A DNA stretch of 64,000 bases from Trema orientale (taxonomy: Eukaryota > Streptophyta > Magnoliopsida > Rosales > Cannabaceae): positions 3,903 to 67,902 of the forward strand of contig JXTC01000647.1 in assembly GCA_002914845.1 (NCBI GenBank). Direction: 5' to 3'. Each line of letters starts with the position of its first letter. Position 1 is the first letter of the stretch. The notes below the pieces were generated by a model that was given only the letters and a program-made list of their open reading frames with translations, was not told the DNA's origin and ran no database searches. The translations under genes were made by a program, and so were the position numbers. This document shows positions 54,469 through 64,000 of the stretch, one piece after another.

Positions 54469-56590
54469 AATTGTTATTTAGAATTTGTTGGTTACATAGA
54501 TTTCACTAACTAATCAACGAGTTGATAAATTCGATATAAAGGACGGTAAAGGTTTAATTAAACAATGAGGATTTTCAATCGGGTCGTTTGAGTTGAGTGA
54601 TTTAAGTGGCCAAAATCGATGAGATAGTTGGAAATGTGTAGTTCAGTGGATTGATATTACACTTTCTATACATATTTCATTGAATCTGTACTAAGTACGG
54701 ATTTCAGAAAATACATCAAATTCAAGCCCATAAAAGTTTTTAGATCCATCCCAATGTACGAATTGGATTGGTTATTCGTGCAAGTATATAGTTTACGTAA
54801 GGATACAAAGAAGAGAAGAAGAAAAGAATGAATGATTCAGGCTTTTTTTCTTTTTTCTTTTTTTTTTCTTGGTATTAGTAAAGTAATAATCAGAATAGTA
54901 AAAATTTACACCTTAAAACACAAGGAAAAAGAAAATTTTACAAAATATAATTTATAAGTATAAATGAATACATTACAAGTGTGGATCCATTTGGAGTTCA
55001 ATTAAAAAGTGTATTTGATTAGCAAAAGTGTGAATTCGAGAAATTCCATCTATCTAATCTATCCCGCAAAATTGAATAGAGTTATGCATTTTGAACATCC
55101 CTACTTGGAAATATATAGTAACCTCGACCTCTTCGAACAAATAATTAATGCTAATTCTATAACTGGAACTTTACACAACCTTAATTTATTTAATTCTTGT
55201 AGTAGATCGATTTATGGAATTGTATTAGTTTGTGTAGATTTTGAACACATCTAATTGGATATTTCTCAAAACCTCGACCTGTTCGAATTAATAATTAAAG
55301 CTAATTTTATGAATGAATTTTGAAATTCAATATCTAAATTAGTACATTATCATTATGCTAAACGTGACATTAAAACACTAGATTATAGTCGTTGAGATTT
55401 GGCCGGTTGGATGATATGAAGTTGTGGAAGGAAGCCATGGACCGGCCCCATACTAAAGCTAAGCTTTAACGTTGATACTTACATAATTGGTTTGTTGGCA
55501 CTGAATTTGTTCTGTTCGGTTGTTTGGGTTAATAATCAATAACAGCCTTTATCGTGATATATTTGTAAGGGCCCTACCACACTCATTACGTCAAAAGGCA
55601 AGTGTTAGGCGCTTAGATTGTGTTTGATATAGTACTGGATTTTTCCAAGTGAAAATTACTTTGATCAGATGCCTATGGATATGTTTTTATTCGTGTTATA
55701 ATGTTTATGTGTATTGTGGTTGCATTTATTCGAAATGTAAATGATAAGGCAACTATCCACGTCCATACAACAATATATAGATAACACAGTAGTTTGATTA
55801 GGAGAAGCTATAAATTCCTCCCCTAATTTCGTACTTTTCTCTTTTTCCCATTGTCTCATTGGACATTAATTGGACCAAACTAGCTAGTAGAGTTATTGTC
55901 TCATTAATTCAAGATAACGAAAAAAACTACAAAAGCGAAATGACATATTAGTAGCAGTGAATATTACTGCTAAAACATTTATGAGGAGAATATTCACAAA
56001 ACAAGTTGACATAGCAGTAGTGAATATTTTTTAATTTTTACTTATCACATTTTCGTTAGATTTGCATAATGTTTATTCAGGCATTCAAAAATGCAATAAT
56101 TTATCTTGAAAAAAAGTGTCAACCCTTAATTAAATGTTTTTTCTAAAAAAAAAAAAAAACAAATTGTATGTAAATTAACGAACTTAACTGTCAAGTAAAT
56201 TAATCTACTAGAGAATGATATTATAAGAAACGGTGGATATATAATCATGATCATTAGCTGTAATTAACCTAGATGACAAAGATGGTAAGGCCTTTACCCC
56301 TAAAAGTGGCAAACATCGAAATCACAACATTGCATCTTATGCTTTGAAAGAAGAGGCCGGCAAAGCATCATTTTATCAGGAACCAAATCAAAAGCAAAAC
56401 AAAGATAAGAGATTCAGTTTCCAAAGCGGCGTGCAAATAAAACTTTATCCCCCGTAATACACCAATTCTTCTCCTTTTAAAGCCCAACATAAAAATTAAA
56501 AATAAAATAGTAAAAATCCTTTGGTCATGATTGTGGACTTCGTGATCAACTAGATTCCCCTAGCATGGTATCTAATTATCCGCGCATGCA
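54469..56590. other. gene-free AT-rich stretch
   Basis: No supported gene or clear element. ACCTCGACCT[C/G]TTCGAA occurs at about 55122 and 55272, 150 bp apart, suggesting a small old duplication. Confidence 0.5.
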
Positions 56591-56700
56591 ATAGGGACAA
56601 CAGTGCCTTTCCTTTAACGCGCGCGCTGCGTGCTTCACTCTTATTCATAGGGACAACAGTGCCTTTCCTTTAACGCGCGCGCTGCGTGCTTCACTCTTGT
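56591..56700. repeat. two-copy tandem duplication, 56-bp unit with CGCGCGCG core
   Basis: ATAGGGACAACAGTGCCTTT starts at 56591 and again at 56647. Both units contain TTTAACGCGCGCGCTGCGTG, a CpG-dense word in otherwise AT-rich DNA. The copies are identical for about 54 bases, so the duplication is recent or an assembly artefact. Confidence 0.9.
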
Positions 56701-57121
56701 TAGCTTGATCAAGCCTCTAACACAAGGGCAAAAGGACAGAAATGTTATATATGAATATGAGTATCTAATCAAGGCCATTTATTAGCGTCTCCCGTATAAA
56801 TAGGTGACCTTGATGCAACGAATATGTCACGTACTAACAAAGTTCAACAATGAGAATACTAATGTGAAAAATCACTAGTATCTTGATCATTCACTAAAGT
56901 GGAACTCATAGTTTAATCTACGTGGATTCTCCTTAATAGATAATAGATATGTTTGATGTGTTATATATAAATTTTAATCACAATTGACTCTATTCGTGAA
57001 AGTTGTATACATATCAATTGATAATGTACATTTTACACGTTAGTTAGATTTTTTTTTTTTTTTTTTTTAAGAATTATGAGTGGAGCCCAGCAAAGAGAAG
57101 AAGCATGTAGATCATAATATA

Positions 57122-57998
57122 TTATTTAAATGGGATGATAAAAAATTAAAAAAAAAACCCCACTATTTTAGTGTTTTATAAAAAAAAAACCCAAACCTAT
57201 TCATTTATATCAAATTAAATATTCGATTTGTATTTTCCTATCAAATAGAACTGAGCTCACACACTTAGTCAAAATTAGAAATTTGATTTATTAAAAAAGA
57301 CAATTTTACCCTTAAGCTCATAAAACATATATTAAAAATAATAAATATTGAGACCAATTATTATTGTTTTCGTTTAAAAAAATAATTTAAGCAAAAATAA
57401 TAATTATTAAAAATAAAAAATTTTATCGTTTTTTTATTTTTAACATCTAATTGTTTTAAATAATTTAAACTCATTTTAGTTTCAATGATTATTCTTTTCA
57501 CTTAAAAAAAAAATTTTTAAAAAGAAAAAACGAGATTTATTTTTTTTCATTCTCTCTTTTTTTTTAAAAAAAAAATCTTAATTTTTTAAAATATTTTAAA
57601 CTCTTGAGGAAAAAAAAGAACAAAATGACAATGTTTTTAACTATTGTCATTCTTTTTTAAAAAAAATTGTTTTGAATAGTTGAAATTCTTTTTACTTTAA
57701 TAATTATTATTTTCACTTAAAATATTTTTTTTAAAAAAAAAGAAAGAAAAATAAAAATAATTAGTTTTTATATTTATTAGTTTTAATATATATATTATGA
57801 GTTTAAAGGGTAAAATTATCTTCTTAAATAAATTAAAGTTTTAATTTTGACTAAATGTGTGAGCTCAATCTTATTTAATAGGAAAACATAAATTAAAAGT
57901 TTAATATGATATAAATGAAAAAGTATGAATTTTTTTTTTTGATAAATCACTAAAGGTGGTGAGTTTTTTTTAATTTTATTCCTATTTAAATTTAGTGA
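57122..57998. mobile_element. large foldback (long inverted repeat) element
   Basis: The left arm TTTAAATGGGATGATAAAAA...CCACTATTTTAGTG...TTCATTTATATCAAATTAAA...GAGCTCACACACTTAGTCAA is matched on the right, inverted, by TTTAAATAGGAATAAAATTA...CACCACCTTTAGTG...TTCATTTATATCATATTAAA...GAGCTCACACATTTAGTCAA. The clear inverted arms are about 190 bp, and weaker inversion continues into the poly-A/T core. Total length is about 875 bp with no ORF. I could not settle a target duplication. Long arms suit a Mutator-type or other foldback transposon. Confidence 0.72.
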
Positions 57999-60900
57999 TA
58001 CTATTGACAAGTGAGAAAAATCTATTATTTCACAAACATTGATCACTTTTTGTGTCCATCGCCGCGCGAAATTCCCCTCGACGGAAGAAAAAGTTCATAT
58101 TTCAAAACTTTCATGCCTACAAAATGTAGGTCCTTGTAAAGACACGTGGGCCATGTAAATGACTAAACAAAGCGCCTGTCTATGATAATTATGAAAAGTG
58201 CATGTTCCCTTTCTAAGGCTGAGAGAATTAATTATTTTAAAACCATATCATGAAAACTTAACAAAGAGAGAACATTTTCTTATGAGTTAATTCCGATTTG
58301 CCCTAAATTATTTTACGAGCAATGCTAATATCGGACATCAGTGTTGTTCAGCACCACATAGTATGACATTTTTCTACTAAATAATTACGATTAACAGATT
58401 AAGCCCTAAATTAGACTGTCACTTCATGTTGTTGGGTCTTATTTGATGGGGGGAATGTTGTTTTTCTTTCATACGTGTTTCGTTGCTAGAGCTCAAAAAG
58501 TTGACTCCCAAGTGTTTTGAACTTTTCGTAGATGCATGGGATGGGAATAGGTCATGTGATTTATATATATGTATTCAAAACAAACACGAATATACATTAC
58601 AATGATCTTGTAGTTTAACTCGTTTGAAGGGACGTCTCATGTGAATCTGATGAACAAATATGTATCCATAACATAGTCAATAAAGATATCAATCTATATA
58701 TATTATAGGTTATGTCGGCCGTAACAGTAAGCAATACTCAAAAAATATTTTAAATATGTTAAAAAAAACGTCGTTTTTTTTTTCCTTGAAAAAAAAATAA
58801 AAAATAAAAAACATCACAAAGGGTATCAGTACAATATGTGTTAGTGGATATACGAAAATATAAGGAAGCTAACCAAGAAGGCTTTTTTAAAAAATAACAA
58901 AAATAAAAACAAAAAGAAGTGAAATCTGAGTTCTGACTGTGGCCAAGTCTAGATTAAGCGAATGACAGAATATGAGCTTTTTTAATTTATATTTTTTAAC
59001 TATTGTGTATGATTGGAAATTAATGATATATACCACTATTAATAATAACCAATACATTAAGAATATTCTAAGTAATTGGGAATGTCGACCCATGTGAACC
59101 GAAAAATGACCAAATTAATTTCTTATCCCTTGATTCTATATCTAGAAAGCCAACTCCATAGTCCACAGACATGGACTTATCAAATATAGTGTGAAAGCCC
59201 TAAGAGCAAATGTGAATAGTACCCTGATTGTAGGGCCGAAATACCAATGCCCAACAACTAATGAAGCAGAAAATTGTCCCTTTTTATGTATTTTCTTTTT
59301 TCTTTTTCCTCCTCCTTCTTCTTCTTTTATTTTATTTTTTATTTTTTTATAAATGTGTGACAGTACTGGACATAGAACTGTTACTACATGCACTAAGCGC
59401 AAATCAAGGCTGTTTAATTCCTACATCTACAAAAGGAAAAAGAAAAAGAAGGGCCAAGTACGAGTAGTGACTAGCGAGAGCTAATCACGGAGGGGCCATA
59501 GCTTTTGCCTGCTAATCACAAATAGCTGACTTCGCTTCTTTAATTCATATCTTACCCAGCTCTCCAACCATTATATGGTTCATATATATGATATATTTTT
59601 ATTTTTGTTTGCTATATATTGAGATTTTTCTATTACTATAATGCTAGTTCCACTACTATATAATGGTGCCCAATATTCTACGTTATTGATTTTGTAATTT
59701 GTATTATATTGATCATGATGTGATACTTGGTGCATGCCTTATAATTCAGCGGTACATTCACTTTAAAAAGGTATAACTTGCTAATAAGTTTTAATATGTT
59801 GTGGTCTCGGACATAATCTAATGTAACAACATTTTTTTTAAATTCTGAGTTCAAATCTCCACTCGGCACTCCTTATATCTTTTTTTTTTTCTTTTTTTTT
59901 TTTGGAAAAAAAAAATTTATGACTTATCATAAATTACAAGTATTTAGGCTTCTTCAAGGGTATTCTATAAAGCTTTTGGGAAGAAGAATTGTTGAATTTT
60001 TTTTTTTATTAATTTAACATACATTTGTTTGCCTTGTATTCACATATAATGGTCAAACTATCTTTGTGCATAATTTTTCTCTCGTTAGAACTTTATATGG
60101 ACACTTTGTATATATATTTTACTCCATGCCCAGGTGCCGTGGAATTTCCTAGTGATATTTGTCATGTTGTCCTTTTAAACCAACAATCCCACCTTTTGAT
60201 GAGATAAATATTAATACTTTATGCGAGTATTATATATAAGAATTATTAGACACTAATATGTGTAGAGCTTATAAATTATAGTGATGAAACTTGCCCAAAA
60301 AAATATCGTACCCTATACACGCAGATCGACTTTCAAGAATGGTTGGTAAATCCCTATATGAGAGGTGTGTAATGCAGAGTCATAAGAAAATTTTAACAAT
60401 AATAGGTATTGTTGGGATTTTGCATATGTATTTCGATTATCCTAATTTTTTTTTTCTATATAAAGAGCATTAGAGTACCGAATTTGGATAAGAAAAAATA
60501 TAGAGAGAATTCGAAGATTTTGAGAGAGGCGTAAATATGGGATTCTTTTTATAATTTTTTCTTTTTTCATTGTAATAAGACTTGGGTATATTAATCCTCA
60601 ACAATCATATGGTCATATTTTTTGTTAAATATATTCTTTGGGCAATTTAATAGGAAAAACAAAAAAAAAGAAGGTAGTCATCCTCTTAGGACCATTGTCA
60701 CAATTATCATTTTCACTTTTAACTAATATAAGAGTGGTTAATAATTCAGTATAACCATGTACAGTATCCTCTTTTAAAACACCTATCTTTGGAGTGGCTA
60801 TATTGAAATTTATATACATAGCTAGTAATTTTGCAATTAATTATCTTTATCTCAGTTTATTAGAATTAAATTTAAATATAAATTAATGTCAGCAACCCTA

Positions 60901-62550
60901 CAACCATATGGGCATCAAACAAATAAATATGCCATCAACGTTCTGCTTTAGCAGTAAAAACAAATATGATATAAGTTCTGGACATCATCAATGAAGAATG
61001 TCTTTCAATCCATCTACATCATCGTTCGTCTTTTTCATATGTCAAAAGCCAATGTTTATTACCTTTAATAAAAAAAAAAAAAAAAAAGGCCAATGTTTAC
61101 ACCAATAAGGCTTANNNNNNNNNNNTTAGTTAAACACACAAATCAGTACGAATTTGTACAGCCAATATTTATTGAGAATTTGGAAGAGGTGTAGAAACAA
61201 AAATATAGACCCACACGAAGTAGTAGGTCCCAGCTCACTTCCAAGTTCCAACTCTGTTCTTTTTTCTTTTCATTTTTTTTTTTTTTTTTGGGTTGGGACC
61301 GGTTCCAAGTCAAGTTCCAACTCTGCTTCTACTCGAGGGTTTTTTGGAGGAATATTTGTAGAATAAACACACCTGCTAGTTGTTTTGTGTTCTTAATGCC
61401 ATACCAAACTTAAATTATAAATTCTCAAAAAAAAAAAAAAACTAAAACCGTATTCTAATCAAGATTCAAATAGTATGCAATGTGATGAATCTAAACAAAT
61501 TTATACTAGAATGAAGTAGTGTAAGTGATGAAGCTGACGATGATATCATGACCATTCACAAATATTTATTTTTAATAGGATATTGTTTTTATAACCTACC
61601 ACATAATATCCCGATATAATGCTTCTTTTCGGGGAAGTTTTAGAAATGAACCGGATCTACAAAGGTGTTAAATTGATTTATTGAGTGTAAAATAATCCAA
61701 AAAGTGTGGATTGAAAGAGAAAACCAAAAGGCCGACACCAGAATCCTAGCATCCTAACCCCTCCACTGCCCTAAATGGATTTTAGGGCCCCAAGGATTTT
61801 GTGATTTTATTTATACAATCAACTAGGCCAGTGATTGTGTTTGTATCCAACTTGATATTTCTTCCATCGTGTATGCCAAAATATCATGCAATTAAGAGAG
61901 GAAAAAAGAAAAAGAAAAAGAAAAAAGATGTCACTAGCATATCTTGTCATGATATTTCCATTTAGGGTGCGAAGCATTTTGCTATTAAAAATTTTGGTGC
62001 TATTCTAATACTTTAAAAGCGATAAATTTATCATAAAATAACATTGTAAATTTTGTTTTTGCATGAAACCCGCTTTGAGAAATATGTAAAGGAACTAAAG
62101 AAACCTTTGAAATTTGGTTTTTTACTATTAAAAAAAATTGTAATTTGACTATATCTTTAAAATATAAGCCTCTAATGTGGTTAAATAGGGGAGATGTTTA
62201 ATGACAAAAATCTCTAGTGAACGGCATATTTAACCTTTAATAAATTAATAATTGTTAATACTTGTCCCCGAACAATATTTTTATTTTTATTTTCTAATAA
62301 CCTAATAAGTAGATAAAATAGTTTCCAAACAACTTTTTATATATTTAAACATAAATGCAAAATATAATATAAACATATAACTATTATCCACAAAAAGGTA
62401 ATTTTGTCATTTCTCATTAATATTCTCAATTTAGCTTATATGAGAAAGTCAAATTTTAAAAATATTCAAATTATAAGGTTTTCTATAATAAAAAATCAAA
62501 TTCAATAGAGTTTTCCAAATCAAATTCAATAGAGTTTTCCAATGTTTCTT
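57999..62550. other. gene-free AT-rich stretch with a sequence gap
   Basis: No supported gene. It contains an unresolved gap of 11 Ns at 61115-61125, flanked on its left by two copies of GCCAATGTTTA about 42 bp apart around a poly-A run. A weak tRNA-like B box (GAGTTCAAATCTCC) near 59849 may be a SINE relic. Confidence 0.5.
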
Positions 62551-62563
62551 AAGGTAGACAGGG

Positions 62564-62636
62564 ATCCCTCTTGCAGGCTTGGTGGTAGGGTGTGTAAGCA
62601 TCTTGCTCAAGCTCACTGGTTCGAGGGATATAAAGA
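62564..62636 (+). mobile_element. short tRNA-derived SINE with perfect 13-bp target duplication
   Basis: A 73-bp insert with GCTTGGTGGTAGGGTG (A-box-like) and CTGGTTCGAGGGATA (B-box-like, GGTTCGAGG) about 35 bp apart, the usual spacing of a pol III promoter. An AAAG-type tail follows. The 13 bases AAGGTAGACAGGG flank it at 62551-62563 and 62637-62649. It cannot fold as an intact tRNA, so it is a retroposed SINE, probably truncated or a very short family. A separate 23-bp tandem duplication (TCAAATTCAATAGAGTTTTC) lies just to its left, at 62497-62542. Confidence 0.8.
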
Positions 62637-62649
62637 AAGGTAGACAGGG

Positions 62650-63480
62650 TTTCATAAAAATAATATAGATATATATACACATATGCAAGGTCATTTTATG
62701 ATATTATCGCTCCTTTAAAACAATTTTTATGAAGTCACTGTTGTATTAACATAATAGACATTATAACTTTTTATTATATGATGCAATTGTGTACCAGTAT
62801 TACACGCATCATAACTCTCTATTGGAGTAAAGCCCCATAATGGAATCCACGTGAGCTTTACTCCAATGCGTGATTTAAATTGGTCAAATTAAATGTACGT
62901 AGTTAGCATAACATACTACATTTTTAGTTTAGTATAGAGAAGAGAGGTGTAAATCGTAATTTATAATAGGAGTTAAAAGTTTCAAATATTGGAAATGACT
63001 GAGCTTAGTTCTCATTTTGTAACTCATAATATAACAAGAATGAAAAAATCTCTACCTTGGAGGGAAAAAATATATATCTTAAGGACATATCTAGATAAAT
63101 GACAATCAACCTATTTTTTAAGGAGGAAAAAAAATTTTCTTTATAGTTTTTTTTTAAAATTATGTCATATCACTTAGTGTAAAAATATGAATGTTTCTTT
63201 TTTTTTTTTTACAAGGGAGAGTGTCTCTCCTATTAATCTATAAAAACATAGAGCAGTTAAATATAAATGATAATCTTTAGTAAACTTTCAAATGTGTGGA
63301 GAAAAAACATTTGAGCAAAAACTATTTTGACCTTGGGGCCAAATTTGTAAAAAAGTCCATAGGAGGTGATCAACCCCAAAAATTTCCCCATGTTAAGCGT
63401 ATAGTCGGCGGACTCGAACCGTAAAACAGAAATTTGACTCACCCGTAATAGACAAAAGTAAAGATGAGAATACGATAAGA
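62650..63480. other. gene-free AT-rich stretch
   Basis: No supported gene or element ends. Confidence 0.55.
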
Positions 63481-63612
63481 ATGTCAAGTTTGGACTAATC
63501 TGAGCCGTCAAAAACCTCCCGCAAGTCACGTCTCTACTATGGGCCCCACGATCCACTCTCGAGTCACAATCAACGGTGATCTCGTTGCCGAAAATTACGG
63601 GGACGTTACGGA

Positions 63613-63756
63613 CACGTGTCCCAGTTTGGCGAAATGGGCATTAAATCTTTGTCATGTGAGGGCTCGTGCGCCTCTGACAGGTTCTAGTGGGGCCCGCCAC
63701 GTGATGTGTGTCCCTATGTGGACCCAAAAAGGGCAAAAGACATCTATACGCACGTG
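63613..63756. promoter_or_regulatory. cluster of three perfect G-boxes (CACGTG)
   Basis: CACGTG occurs at 63613-63618 (in GGACACGTGTCC, a 12-bp palindrome), 63698-63703 (GCCACGTGATG) and 63751-63756 (GCACGTGCT), with ACACGTAG near 63784. The surrounding 63480-63830 is markedly GC-richer than the flanks, as is common for plant promoters. No gene starts before the window ends at 64000, so the target is presumably just right of it (or on the minus strand, where none was found). G-boxes bind bZIP and bHLH factors in light, ABA and stress control. Confidence 0.6.
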
Positions 63757-64000
63757 CTCAGCCGTTGTGGTCCTATACCTGTTGGACACGTAGCCAAAAC
63801 TGACGCTAAAGCGCACATGCATCCTAACCACCGCTGGTTTGGCTGTATAGGGCGAAAATAGTAATTTTGACAAGTTTAGATGAGAAAGGGAAGCATATGG
63901 TTGGAAGAAAGGACAACGAGGAGGAATAGAAGAGGTTGTGAAAGAGATAACGGAGATAATGCAATTNATAATGTTTGGAATTTTTGTTCGATTAGCATAA

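Noticed and set aside
62564-62636. Possible tRNA gene
   Set aside because: It has A/B-box-like words, but no acceptor stem or cloverleaf, and direct target repeats show it is a SINE.

Overview
This window is nuclear DNA from a flowering plant, most likely a eudicot. All five genes have plant-type domain architectures: a cell-wall-lectin-like/RING-H2 ATL protein, a mitochondrial Oxa1, a LACS4-type acyl-CoA synthetase, a clade A type PP2C, and a GH9 endoglucanase with a C-terminal CBM49. Every intron placed here is GT-AG. The intergenic DNA is very AT-rich and carries small MITEs, SINEs, hAT- and Mutator-like elements and a solo LTR. I cannot name the species. There are three ambiguous spots: a single N at 5341, eleven Ns at 61115-61125, and one N at 63967.

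Layout. 1-4.8 kb: AT-rich tandem repeats, then a G/C-rich hAT-like element. 4.8-6.9 kb (+): two-exon RING-H2 gene whose frame breaks exactly at the single N. 7-9.4 kb: two related AT-rich foldback-like repeats, one split by a SINE with a perfect 13-bp target duplication. 9.9-13.8 kb (+): nine-exon OXA1, with a MITE in intron 3 and a decayed copy of its 3' end near 15 kb. 15.5-27 kb: no gene; it holds a Mutator-type MITE (20.7-21.0 kb) with a perfect 9-bp target duplication and a 2-kb solo LTR (23.8-25.9 kb) with a 5-bp one. 27.5-33.4 kb (+): 19-exon LACS. 34-38 kb: hAT-like element, antisense SINE, MITE and tandem duplications. 39.5-41.6 kb (+): three-exon PP2C with ACGT elements upstream and an overlapping uORF. 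43.7-47.9 kb (-): nine-exon GH9 class C endoglucanase. 48-64 kb: no supported gene. This stretch has an orphan promoter-like segment (52.1-52.3 kb), a MITE (53.8-54.5 kb), a 56-bp tandem duplication, a large foldback element (57.1-58.0 kb), a 73-bp SINE (62.6 kb) and a cluster of perfect G-boxes (63.6-63.8 kb) that probably belongs to a gene beyond the right edge.

The five genes are ordinary single-copy-looking host genes with unrelated jobs: ubiquitin ligation, mitochondrial membrane protein insertion, fatty-acid activation, ABA-type signalling and wall remodelling. They form no cluster or pathway. I joined exons by hand; each of the five models closes in frame (the ATL model only after dropping the N) and ends at a stop codon. 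I found no convincing undescribed system. The most useful observations are the N-linked frameshift, the clean transposon footprints, the OXA1 3'-end duplication, the promoter/uORF layout of the PP2C gene, and the G-box cluster.
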